Source: an uncultured Eubacteriales bacterium (GTDB lineage Bacteria > Bacillota > Clostridia > Christensenellales > Borkfalkiaceae). Taken from it: 55,371 bases of DNA. Position 1 is the stretch's first letter. Every line of letters starts with the position of its first letter. The stretch spans positions 1 through 55,371 of the forward strand of contig UQPN01000016.1 of NCBI GenBank assembly GCA_900542935.1, in the 5' to 3' direction. This document shows positions 9,269 through 16,663 of the stretch, one piece after another. The position numbers and the translations under genes were made by a program. A model generated the notes under the pieces. The model saw only the letters and a list, made by a program, of their open reading frames with translations, was not told the origin of the DNA and searched no databases.

Positions 9269-9287
9269 GTTAAAGGAGATACAGGAA

Positions 9288-9644
9288 ATGAACAACAATC
9301 ATGAAAAATTCAAAAAAGCTATGAAAACGGCGGGGTTGATTCTGCTTGCCGTAGGCATCGTATTCATCGTTATCGGCGCGGTAGATTTCGCGCAGGCGTT
9401 TAAAGGCGAGAACAGACCGGAAAAATTCTGGGCGTTTTTCGTGGGCTTTCCGCTGTTTGCCGTCGGCGCGATGTTTATGATGATCGGCTTCCATCGCGAA
9501 ATCGTGAAGTATATGAAAGACGAAACGATGCCCGTTACGAAAGAGGTTGCGCAAGAATTGAAAGCCGCGCTGACGGAAGATGACGGCGCGAAAAAAACGG
9601 ACGGCGGCGCGGAGAACGCGGCGAACGAACGGGAAAAGAAATAA
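9288..9644 (+). CDS. Small membrane protein of unknown function
   Basis: A 118-residue protein with two membrane helices (residues about 14-35 and 48-67) separated by a short loop, then a charged soluble tail rich in Lys, Glu and Ala. ATG 9288 is preceded by AAAGGAGAT; longer upstream open frame overlaps the DUF368 gene and is not used. I do not recognise a family. Its position directly behind the DUF368 transporter suggests co-expression, but nothing in the sequence ties it to a function. Confidence 0.75.
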   Translation: MNNNHEKFKKAMKTAGLILLAVGIVFIVIGAVDFAQAFKGENRPEKFWAFFVGFPLFAVGAMFMMIGFHREIVKYMKDETMPVTKEVAQELKAALTEDDGAKKTDGGAENAANEREKK

Positions 9645-9662
9645 AACGGCGCGAAAAAACAG

Positions 9663-9775
9663 GAAAGGCTTCCCCGAAAAAGGGAAGGTTTATGTTCCAT
9701 AGGGAGAACAAAAACAAAAAGCGGACGCGCTGAAACGGACAAGTTAAAATTAAACAGAAAAAGAGTGATAAATTA
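9663..9775 (+). repeat. Island repeat R1 (left edge)
   Basis: The 499-base gap 9645-10143 begins with this element. Its first part, GAAAGGCTTCC, a small CTTCCC/GGGAAG hairpin and TTTATGTTCCATAGGGA, recurs inverted at 11589-11617. Its second part (9680-9775, from AAGGGAAGG through GCGGACGCGCTGAAACGGAC) recurs in direct orientation at 10295-10391 with about nine positions in ten identical by eye. Confidence 0.75.
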
Positions 9776-9858
9776 CCTGAAAAAGTGACGACAAAATGCT
9801 TCAAAACAGAATAAAGAGATGATTTTTATATGTTTTACATAGCATAGCGCGTTAAAAC

Positions 9859-9886
9859 TTGAAAAATAAAGATTTTGTGCTATAAT
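9859..9886 (+). promoter_or_regulatory. Promoter inside the AT-rich island
   Basis: TTGAAA (9859-9864), 16-base spacer and TATAAT (9881-9886) with an extended TG element. Transcription would begin near 9893 and run into a short leader with a tiny open frame and a terminator. Confidence 0.75.
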
Positions 9887-9998
9887 ACATACAACAGTAC
9901 TCGTATAGAGATACCGAAACATCAAGAACAAGGTAAAGAGGCAGAACAAAACAAATAAATTATTAAAACCAAAAACTCTCGACGGGAGGTAACCGCCT

Positions 9999-10013
9999 AT
10001 GAATTACATTTAG
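9999..10013 (+). CDS. Possible 4-codon leader peptide (MNYI)
   Basis: ATG AAT TAC ATT TAG preceded at ideal distance by GGGAGG. It sits between a strong promoter and an intrinsic terminator, the arrangement of a leader peptide in an attenuator. After the TAG the same frame stays open for about 18 codons, so a truncated small gene is the alternative. Low certainty. Confidence 0.3.
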   Translation: MNYI

Positions 10014-10016
10014 TTT

Positions 10017-10054
10017 AAAAGCGCAGAGAAAGAACTTTTTCCTTGCGCTTTTTT
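10017..10054 (+). terminator. Terminator/attenuator in island leader
   Basis: AAAAGCGCA (10017-10025) pairs with TGCGCTTTT (10044-10052), ending in a T-run. Placed about 160 bases after the promoter and 90 bases before a lipoprotein-signal fragment, it could act as an attenuator for that gene. Confidence 0.7.
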
Positions 10055-10143
10055 GTTGCTTTTTAACTAATATAACGATATAAACGGAAATATTTCTACT
10101 TATCAACCGTTTTAAAAAATTGAAAAACAGGAGGTTTTAAACT

Positions 10144-10230
10144 ATGAAAAAATTGCTTTTGTGCTTATTGTCGCTCGTTTGCGTTGTATGCTTGTTTGCT
10201 GCCTGCAACAGAGAGTGTTGCAAAAGGTAA
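10144..10230 (+). pseudogene. Truncated lipoprotein: signal peptide only
   Basis: A 28-codon frame starting after a perfect AGGAGG site. It encodes a complete lipoprotein signal (MKKLLLCLLSLVCVVC, lipobox LFAAC) and then stops after NRECCKR. A lipobox followed by only seven residues is best read as the 5' stump of a larger lipoprotein cut off by recombination; direct repeat R2 starts 65 bases later. A genuine micro-lipoprotein is the alternative. Confidence 0.6.
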
Positions 10231-10294
10231 ATTAAAATAAAACGAAGTCCAAAGCGGTCAGATAATCAATGTGAGTTTGTATGTTTTGTTGAAT

Positions 10295-10391
10295 AAGGGA
10301 GAGATTTATATTCCATAGGGAGAACAAAAACACAAAGCGGACGCGTTGAAACGGACAAGTTAAAATTAAATAGAAAAAGAACGATAGAATT
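10295..10391 (+). repeat. Island repeat R2
   Basis: Direct copy of 9680-9775. The two copies flank the promoter, leader and truncated lipoprotein, so the 520 bases between them could be excised or duplicated by homologous recombination. Confidence 0.75.
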
Positions 10392-10551
10392 ATTTGAGCA
10401 ACGAGTAACAATAACCCATTGTGAAATTGGATTATCAAGTGTATATTGTTATCAAAATTTTAGGGGCGATACGGAAAATGGTTATTCAACAGGACATTAT
10501 GCGGCAGTAGGAGGAATAGTAGGATATACAAATGGAGGAAGGAGTTTTTAA
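10297..10551 (+). pseudogene. Start-less C-terminal remnant of a GLUG-like surface protein
   Basis: The frame is open from 10297 to TAA 10549-10551 but has no start codon. Its end reads STGHYAAVGGIVGYTNGGRSF, which resembles a GLUG-type repeat found in large surface proteins. The TAA overlaps the ATG of the next gene by one base, so the lost upstream gene was once translationally coupled to it. This is the 3' stump matching, or at least paired with, the truncated lipoprotein start at 10144. Confidence 0.45.
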
Positions 10552-11159
10552 TGAGAAAAATACAGAATATTATATCAATATTTACTTTAACAATTTTATG
10601 TTTATCATCTGTTGGATGTTCAAAAGGTTGTTTTGCAAATGAACATAAGTGGCTATATGAAAAAATGAGTGAAATTCCTATTGAATACGAAGGATATTAC
10701 TTTGAAAATATATATGGAACAGAGGAAGATGAATCTGCAGTAAGTCAGAATACTATAAAAGAGTATATTTTTAGAGGTAAAACATTAACTGTCGATGAAT
10801 ATACAATAATTTATGATGAAAACAAAATTGTTATAGATATAAATTTTATTGAACAAAGAAGTCAAGTTTCAAGTTATATCAATCATATATGGGATGAAAA
10901 GGGTAAAATTAGGACACATCAACCTTGGATTTCCGGGATACAGGTTTTTGATGATAAAATCTTTCTAAGTACTTGTGGCATAGAGACGCAAATGGCAGGT
11001 ACAGCGAGAGGCGTAACTCCGTTCGTATTATACTATTATGACATAGATAATGATAAAATTTTATATTGTGGATTTTTTGCAGGGAAACAAAATGAATATG
11101 GGACATATGAAGGGTTCGTTCCAAGGTCTCCTATTCATTTAGTAATTAGAAAAGGATAA
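10551..11159 (+). CDS. Lipoprotein of unknown function
   Basis: A 202-residue predicted lipoprotein: hydrophobic signal (residues 5-20) with lipobox LSSVGC, mature Cys23. The mature part has mixed beta character, rich in Tyr, Ile and acidic residues (GYYFENIYG, FVLYYYDIDNDK), with no family I recognise. AGGAAGGAG lies just before ATG 10551, inside the remnant gene it overlaps. Base composition is clearly AT-richer than the flanking host genes, indicating transfer. It is the only intact gene of any size in the island, and may depend on readthrough from the promoter at 9859. Confidence 0.7.
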   Translation: MRKIQNIISIFTLTILCLSSVGCSKGCFANEHKWLYEKMSEIPIEYEGYYFENIYGTEEDESAVSQNTIKEYIFRGKTLTVDEYTIIYDENKIVIDINFIEQRSQVSSYINHIWDEKGKIRTHQPWISGIQVFDDKIFLSTCGIETQMAGTARGVTPFVLYYYDIDNDKILYCGFFAGKQNEYGTYEGFVPRSPIHLVIRKG

Positions 11160-11220
11160 GGAGAGAAAAATATGACAACAAAGAACAAATATATCTCATT
11201 AGCAATGATAACAATATCAA

Positions 11221-11397
11221 ACGCTGGACAAAGAAACGCAGAAATTTGCAACGATTTATCGCTACGACGGAAACGATACGGAATACGGAAGTTCATCGAT
11301 CGTCAACGGCAAACACGAAACACACAAAATTGCGTTCGATCCGTCAGCGTTCGTGGAAATAACGAGCGTTGAAATCGTGCTTGCAAGCGGAGAGTAA
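11221..11397 (+). pseudogene. C-terminal remnant of a lost protein
   Basis: The frame TLDKETQKFATIYRYDGN through to IVLASGE and TAA at 11395-11397 uses normal host-like codons and looks like a real C-terminus, but has no start. Just upstream, an AT-rich reading frame beginning at ATG 11172 (MTTKNKYISLAMITISN) runs into it in a different frame. The junction near 11215-11222 is therefore a recombination point, with the 11172-11372 frame a chimera. Confidence 0.45.
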
Positions 11398-11588
11398 AAT
11401 TATCTCGTTTTTGTTATAATTGCTTTATCAAATAATGTTTTTGGCGGTCGTCGTTATGAAATTAAAAGCACTAAGCATTGTAGAAATTTATGATAACTGC
11501 GTGGGCGTGATACCTAACCCCGCGTGAAGAGTTTTCAGGTATAACGGGCGGTACGAAACCAACCGCACCGCCCATTCTATTCACTCAC

Positions 11589-11617
11589 TTCCCTATGGAA
11601 CATAAAGGAAGCCTTTC
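11589..11617 (-). repeat. Inverted copy of R1 edge (right edge of island)
   Basis: Read on the minus strand it is GAAAGGCTTCC directly joined to TTTATGTTCCATAGGGAA, i.e. the outer part of R1 without its internal small hairpin. It marks the right limit of the AT-rich island. Confidence 0.65.
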
Positions 11618-11643
11618 AAAATTATTATTTAAAATCGGAATAA

Positions 11644-11683
11644 AAGGTAACGTCCTTCGACTTGCGCCGAAGGACGTTACCTT
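11644..11683. repeat. Perfect 16-bp inverted repeat
   Basis: AAGGTAACGTCCTTCG (11644-11659) and its exact complement at 11668-11683 with an 8-base loop. No T-run follows, so it is not a standard terminator. The gap 11398-12148 contains this hairpin, a broken small frame at 11699-11797 (MMSNFM, TAA, then 25 open codons ending AVYEYILQHK), and A/T-rich sequence. I see no intact gene there. Confidence 0.7.
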
Positions 11684-12066
11684 ATGATAAGGGGGAAAAT
11701 GATGAGTAATTTCATGTAAACCGCCAAGGCTTTCGTTCGGTTCATCGCCGCTTCACTTGCTCTCGCTGTTTACGAGTATATTCTACAACATAAATAAAAA
11801 AAAGTAAAATATTTTTTCGAAGTTTTTTTAAAAAGTTTTTTTGTGGTTGATTGCGCAAAAAAATGAAAAAAAATAACATTTTTGCGCGAAAAAAGTCGAA
11901 GATTGCCGAAAGAGGCGTAGAAATGAAAATAATTCACGCTTTTCACGGCGAAAGTGCGTTTTGGCGGTATTTTCGCGACGAAAGTTTTTTCAGGCGGCAT
12001 TTTAGCGTAAAACAACAAAAAATATGCGTCTTGCCGATTTTCTTTACGAAAATTCGGGTATAAAGA

Positions 12067-12095
12067 TTGATAAATCAAAAAAAATATGATATGAT
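12067..12095 (+). promoter_or_regulatory. Promoter of zinc metallopeptidase gene
   Basis: TTGATA (12067-12072), 17-base spacer and TATGAT (12090-12095), 54 bases before the ATG. Confidence 0.6.
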
Positions 12096-12148
12096 ATATC
12101 TACAAAGGTTAAAACGGGGGCGAAAAGGCTCCGGGAGAAAAAAGCAAA

Positions 12149-12877
12149 ATGATGTATTATATATTTCTGGGATTGCTGCTGCTTTGCGCGTTGTTCGCGG
12201 GGTGGGCAAGCATGAAAGTGAATTCTACTTACAGCGCTTTCAGAAGCGTGGAATCGAGTTCGAAGATGACGGGATACGATACGGCGGTGCGGCTGCTCCG
12301 CGCGAACGACGTAGACGATATTACCGTGGAAAAGGTGAACGGCAATTTAACCGACCATTATAATCCTTCGAAAAAACTGGTGAATTTATCGGAGAGCACG
12401 TACGGCGATAATTCCGTGGCTTCGGTAGCCGTAGCCGCGCATGAAATCGGGCACGTGATGCAAAAAAAGAGCGGTTACACGCCGTATAAAATCCGCACGG
12501 CGCTGGTGCCGCTGGCAAACATCGGATCGTTTCTTGCCGTGCCGCTGGTGATTCTGGGTATTATTCTGGAATTTCTGGTGGTTTCCGTGGCGCCGGGGAT
12601 AGGTTTCAACATAGCGATTGCCGGCGTAGTGGCATACGGGCTTTCCACGGCGTTTGCGCTGGTAACGCTGCCCGTGGAGCTGGACGCTTCGCGGCGGGCG
12701 AAAGCGATGCTGGTGGAAGAGGGGATTATCGACGAAGAGGAATTGTACGGCGCTTCGAAAGTTTTAAAGGCGGCGGCGATGACGTACGTTGCGGCGCTGG
12801 CTACGTCGCTGGTGTATTTTCTGCGGTTTTTGTGGTACGTGCTGATGTTGTTCGGCGGCGGCAAAAAGAAGAAATAA
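12149..12877 (+). CDS. Membrane zinc metallopeptidase (YugP-like)
   Basis: A 242-residue membrane protease of the Zn_peptidase_2 / YugP family. The N-terminal helix (residues 3-20) is followed by the conserved GYDTAVRLLRANDVDDI and LSESTYGDNSVASVAVAAHEIGH blocks. HEIGH at residues 98-102 supplies the two zinc-binding histidines and the catalytic Glu. Three further hydrophobic segments lie at about 122-145, 150-175 and 205-235, and the protein ends in a lysine cluster. GGGAG precedes ATG 12149. The physiological substrate of the family is unknown. Confidence 0.88.
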   Translation: MMYYIFLGLLLLCALFAGWASMKVNSTYSAFRSVESSSKMTGYDTAVRLLRANDVDDITVEKVNGNLTDHYNPSKKLVNLSESTYGDNSVASVAVAAHEIGHVMQKKSGYTPYKIRTALVPLANIGSFLAVPLVILGIILEFLVVSVAPGIGFNIAIAGVVAYGLSTAFALVTLPVELDASRRAKAMLVEEGIIDEEELYGASKVLKAAAMTYVAALATSLVYFLRFLWYVLMLFGGGKKKK

Positions 12878-13113
12878 ACGGTAAAACAGATTTTCGCTTC
12901 GGCGGCGGAAAGAGAAAAACTTGTCGGAAAAGCGCGAATATATGCGAAAAAAATAAAATATGTTCCGGAAAATGCGGGTTCGGCGTAAATTTTTGCGTTG
13001 CGCCCGTTCTTTTTTTATTTCCGCGTTCATAAAATAGCATACGAGCCACGGAAAAACGATGGTGGCAATACCGCGAAAAACACGTCTGATGGCTTCAAAA
13101 GGAGGTTGATGGT

Positions 13114-14043
13114 ATGAACGAAGAAATCGAGTACGCCGAAATGCTGGAAATTCCCGTTTCCACCGTGTCCGTTACGGAAAAGCGCAGAAAGTTCCGCAAA
13201 AACAAGGGCGATCTCAAAGAAAAACTCATCTCTAAGGTGAACGACAGGGCGGCGGGCGCGACCGCGCCGCAGGAGGGCGCCGAAGCTTATAAAGAGGCGT
13301 ATAAAAACGCGGACGCCGCTTATCCCGCGTATTCTTCCGATTTTTCCGGCGCGGCGGAAAGCGGTGCTTCGGAAACGGCGGCAGGCGCTTCGTTTGCGGC
13401 GGAAGGCGCCGCAGAGCCGTATTATTCCGCGTTTTCTACGGTAACCATCGGCAACGACAACCGCGGCGAAAATACGGAAAACGGCGCGTACGAAGCGGGC
13501 GCGCGTAAAAAAGGCGGTTTTGCGGGCCGGTTCGTCGCGTTTGAATTTGCCGCGGCGTGCGTACTGTGCGCCACGATTTTCATGACGAACGTATTTTTGC
13601 CGAAGAGCGGCATGAACGTGTTTTTCCGTTCGCTCAATCAGCCGAAGCAGGAAGCCCCAGCGGCGAAGAAATATTCCGATTTTACGCTGCGCAGCGTGGT
13701 GAACGATTTTGCGGAAGTGCCGCTTGTCGTTTCCGAAACGGGCGTGCTTAGCTTTAAAGGCAAGTGCTGCGTATACCCTGCGGTGGACGGAACGATTTCC
13801 GCCGTTACGCAGAACGAAAACGGCACGTACGACGTGAAAATTTCGCATACGGACGATTTTTACGGCATTATCAGCGGACTGAACGCGGTGTATTACGAAA
13901 CGGGCTCTGCGGTGTACGCGAATATTCCCGTTGGCTATACGCGCGGCGAAAGCGACGTGCAGGTTACCATGTATGCGGGCGGGGAGATGCTGACGGGCTT
14001 TGCCGTTGACGAAGAAAACTGTCTGGTATGGGCGGAAAAGTAA
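13114..14043 (+). CDS. spoIVFA: SpoIVFA-like protein (degenerate M23 domain)
   Basis: A 309-residue single-pass membrane protein. Residues 1-130 are a cytoplasmic, alanine/glutamate-rich, low-complexity region; a membrane helix follows near 140-160 (FEFAAACVLCATIFMTNVFL). The C-terminal part (GVLSFKGKCCVYPAVDGTISAV to VQVTMYAGGEMLTGF) has the outline of an M23/LytM fold without the zinc ligands, as in SpoIVFA. The next gene, overlapping by 16 bases, is a SpoIVFB-type M50 protease, which makes the assignment firm. In sporulation SpoIVFA holds SpoIVFB inactive in the outer forespore membrane. AAGGAGG precedes the ATG. A CATACGAG at 13038-13045 could be a sigma-E -10 box, but the -35 is unconvincing. 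Confidence 0.72.
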   Translation: MNEEIEYAEMLEIPVSTVSVTEKRRKFRKNKGDLKEKLISKVNDRAAGATAPQEGAEAYKEAYKNADAAYPAYSSDFSGAAESGASETAAGASFAAEGAAEPYYSAFSTVTIGNDNRGENTENGAYEAGARKKGGFAGRFVAFEFAAACVLCATIFMTNVFLPKSGMNVFFRSLNQPKQEAPAAKKYSDFTLRSVVNDFAEVPLVVSETGVLSFKGKCCVYPAVDGTISAVTQNENGTYDVKISHTDDFYGIISGLNAVYYETGSAVYANIPVGYTRGESDVQVTMYAGGEMLTGFAVDEENCLVWAEK

Positions 14044-14966
14044 AACGAACGCGCCGGCAAAAGCAACGCAGGCGGCAGGAGGGGGGAGCGTTCCGCGTTC
14101 ACCCTCTTTTTTTGCTGGCGGGTGCGTACGCGTGTTTCAACCGCTCGCTGCCGCTGTACCTCGGCGCGGTGCTGGTGGCGCTGGAACACGAATGCGCGCA
14201 TTCTCTGGCGGCGGCGAAGCTGGGCTTTTGCTTGAACCGCGTGGTGCTGATGCCGTACGGCGCCGTGATTACGGGAAATCTGGACGGCATTTCGTTTAAA
14301 GACGAAATCCGCGTAGCTGCCGCGGGGCCGCTGTGCAATTTATGCACGGCGCTGTTTTTCGCGGCGCTGTGGTGGTTGTTTCCGGATACTTACGCGTATA
14401 CCGATACGGCGTTTTATCTTTCGCTGTTTATCGGCGCGGGCAATCTGTTGCCGTTTTATCCGCTGGACGGCGGGCGCGTTTTAAAATGCGCGCTGGCGAC
14501 GCGAACGGGCGGTAAAACGGCGGAAAAAATTTGCAGGACGATCAGCGCGGTTGCCGCGGCGTTGCTTTTCATTGCGGCGACGGCGCTCGCTTTTTCGGGC
14601 GGCGGCGCGCTTTCTTTGTTTTTCTCGGCGGCGTTTCTGTTCTTCGGCGCGTTTTCTTCGGGCGGGAAGTACGAAAAAATCAGCCCCGATTACGCGGCGG
14701 CGTTTTCGCGCGGCATTGAGGTGAAACGAGCGGCGGCGGACGGGGCGATGACGCTGAAACGCGCGCTTGCGCTTTGCGAGAGCGGCAAATATCTGGTGCT
14801 GGAAGTGTATGCGGGCGGCGAAAGGATATTCGAAGCGGAAGAAAAAGAACTTTACGGCGCCGTTTCGGGGGAAAATTTGTATAAAACGCTGTCCGAAATA
14901 TTTATAAAAGCGGAAAAAAGCGAAAAAAGAAGCTTTTATAGCCGCGAAAACGCAAAAAACGCGTGA
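14028..14966 (+). CDS. spoIVFB: SpoIVFB-like intramembrane metalloprotease (M50)
   Basis: A 312-residue site-2-type protease. HECAH at residues 54-58 gives the zinc-binding histidines and catalytic Glu; the second motif NLLPFYPLDGGR supplies the third metal ligand Asp. Membrane helices lie around residues 25-65, 92-150 and 175-210. The N-terminus is unusually basic (KVKRTRRQKQRRR). In spore formers the protein cleaves pro-sigma-K. It overlaps the SpoIVFA-like gene, so the pair is translationally coupled. Residues after 215 form a soluble tail that in SpoIVFB is a regulatory domain. Confidence 0.8.
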   Translation: MGGKVKRTRRQKQRRRQEGGAFRVHPLFLLAGAYACFNRSLPLYLGAVLVALEHECAHSLAAAKLGFCLNRVVLMPYGAVITGNLDGISFKDEIRVAAAGPLCNLCTALFFAALWWLFPDTYAYTDTAFYLSLFIGAGNLLPFYPLDGGRVLKCALATRTGGKTAEKICRTISAVAAALLFIAATALAFSGGGALSLFFSAAFLFFGAFSSGGKYEKISPDYAAAFSRGIEVKRAAADGAMTLKRALALCESGKYLVLEVYAGGERIFEAEEKELYGAVSGENLYKTLSEIFIKAEKSEKRSFYSRENAKNA

Positions 14967-14983
14967 AATGCAGGCGGAAAACG

Positions 14984-15012
14984 TTGCCAAAAAACGCGAA
15001 GCGTGGTATACT
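14984..15012 (+). promoter_or_regulatory. Promoter of RNase E/G gene
   Basis: TTGCCA (14984-14989), 17-base spacer, TATACT (15007-15012), giving a leader of about 85 bases. Confidence 0.75.
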
Positions 15013-15103
15013 TGTTAATGGTACAAAAATCCCTTGTGAGCCTACCGCAAAAGCAAAGCAGGCCGTATTATTTTTTTTGAGCGCGGGCAAAGGATGACGA
15101 CGA

Positions 15104-16603
15104 ATGAAGAAAGAATGGTTTTTCGACAGATACTGCAAACATCTTATGGCGGCGCTTTTGGAGGACGGCGAGTTGGCGGAATTCGCCGCCGAAACGGAAA
15201 AAAACGGCGATCTGGTGGGCAACGTGTACAAGGGCAGAGTTACCAACGTGCTTTCGGGCATGCAGGCGGCGTTTGTTGCCTGCGGGCTGGAAAGAAATTG
15301 CTATTTATCCACCGACGAGGCGTTCACCGATTATTCGAAATACGACGGTTCGCCCGTAAAGCAGAGTTCTCTGAAACTGAAAGAGGGGGACGAAGTGGTG
15401 GTGCAGGTAACGAAGCCGCCGCGCGGGAACAAGGGCGCAAAAGTTACCACAAAGCTCTCGTTTGTGGGAAAACGGCTCATCTATCTGCCGAATACCGATT
15501 TTCTGGGCATATCGCGGAAAATCACGCACGAAGAAACGCGCGCCGTGCTTTTGAAAATAGCGGAAAAAATGCGCAAAAGCGCCGACGAGGGGTTCATCGT
15601 GCGCACGCAGGCGCCGTACGCTTCGAAAAAAGCGCTGGAAAAAGAAGCGGAGTATCTGAAAGGTTTGTACCAAGAGACGCTTGACAAGGCGAAAAACGCC
15701 AAAGTGGGCGAGCTTTTGTACCGCGACAGCGATTTGCCCGTGCGCGTCATGCGCGACAGCATCGGCGACGACGTGGCGCAGATGACGGTAGGCGACAGGG
15801 CGCTGTACGAAAAACTGGTGCGGCTGGCAAAACTCCGCGGGGATTTGTCGCCGAAAAAAATCGTGTATTGCGACGGGGAGAAAGCCATGTTCCGCCGCTT
15901 CGGCATCGATAAGCTGATGTACGAAGCCGTGAAGCCCAACGTTACCGTAAAAGGCGGGGGGTATCTGGTGATTCAGCAGACGGAAGCGATGACGGTGGTG
16001 GACGTGAACACGGGCAGCTACGTGGGCGATACCTCGCTGGAAGAAACGGCGTTTGCGGTGAATCTGGCGGCGGCGAAAGAGGTGGCGCGGCAGGTGCGGC
16101 TGAGAAACGTGGGCGGCATCGTGGTGGTGGACTTCATCGATATGGACGAGCCCGCGCACAAACAGGCGGTTACGGACGCGCTGACCGCCGCGCTCTCCCG
16201 CGATAAGGCGAAATGCCGCGTTTTGCCGATGAGCGAACTTTGTCTTTCGGAATTTACGCGGAAGCGGCTGGGAAGCGAGGTGCAGGCTTACTTTTTCAAG
16301 CCGTGCGAGCACTGCGATTCGCGCGGGTTTATTCAGGCGGACGTGTTTGTGGTATCGCGGCTGCGGGCGGACATCATGGATTTGTTCGCGGGCGGATACA
16401 AAGCCGTGGTGGCGGAACTCAACGAACAGCTGATGAAAAAAATTCTGCGCGAAGGCTGGCTGACGGAAGAAGTGAACGGCGTCTGGCGCGATAAGCGCGT
16501 GTATCTGATTCCGCACAAAACGTACGCGGACGGGCAGTTTACGGTGCGCGGCGATAATTCGGGCGTGCTCACATTGCCCGATAAGGCGCAGATGTTGTAT
16601 TAA
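15104..16603 (+). CDS. rng: Ribonuclease E/G family endoribonuclease
   Basis: A 499-residue endoribonuclease of the RNase E/G family, close to the size of RNase G. Residues about 35-120 form the S1 RNA-binding domain (GNVYKGRVTNVLSGMQAAFV). The RNase-H-like catalytic part contains VVDVNTGSYVG and VVVDFIDM, whose aspartates bind magnesium, and CEHCDSRG carries the zinc-link cysteines that dimerise the enzyme. It lacks the long scaffold tail of proteobacterial RNase E. It acts in mRNA decay and rRNA maturation. The start at ATG 15104 gives the usual N-terminus for Firmicutes members. Confidence 0.93.
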   Translation: MKKEWFFDRYCKHLMAALLEDGELAEFAAETEKNGDLVGNVYKGRVTNVLSGMQAAFVACGLERNCYLSTDEAFTDYSKYDGSPVKQSSLKLKEGDEVVVQVTKPPRGNKGAKVTTKLSFVGKRLIYLPNTDFLGISRKITHEETRAVLLKIAEKMRKSADEGFIVRTQAPYASKKALEKEAEYLKGLYQETLDKAKNAKVGELLYRDSDLPVRVMRDSIGDDVAQMTVGDRALYEKLVRLAKLRGDLSPKKIVYCDGEKAMFRRFGIDKLMYEAVKPNVTVKGGGYLVIQQTEAMTVVDVNTGSYVGDTSLEETAFAVNLAAAKEVARQVRLRNVGGIVVVDFIDMDEPAHKQAVTDALTAALSRDKAKCRVLPMSELCLSEFTRKRLGSEVQAYFFKPCEHCDSRGFIQADVFVVSRLRADIMDLFAGGYKAVVAELNEQLMKKILREGWLTEEVNGVWRDKRVYLIPHKTYADGQFTVRGDNSGVLTLPDKAQMLY

Positions 16604-16663
16604 ACGCGGCTGAAAAGGGCATAATCGCGCTGAAAATCATCGAAGAAAGGAAGAACGAAAACT

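Noticed and set aside
9535..9804. Reverse-strand frames here and at 10232-10438 sharing a peptide segment
   Set aside because: The shared peptide is only the translation of direct repeats R1 and R2; no ribosome site or promoter supports either frame.
11770..12078. Opposed small open frames in the A/T-rich gap before the metallopeptidase gene
   Set aside because: Both strands give Phe/Lys-rich low-complexity peptides with no ribosome site; better explained by base composition.
13061..13075. GGTGGCAATACCGCG resembles the T-box antiterminator
   Set aside because: The TGGNACC core is interrupted, only about 180 bases lie upstream, no stem I or specifier loop is visible, and the downstream gene is spoIVFA-like rather than an amino-acid gene.
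15305..16516. 403-codon reverse-strand open frame inside rng
   Set aside because: It is the antisense shadow of a clearly coding GC-rich gene; its translation is biased to His, Arg and Phe as expected for such shadows.
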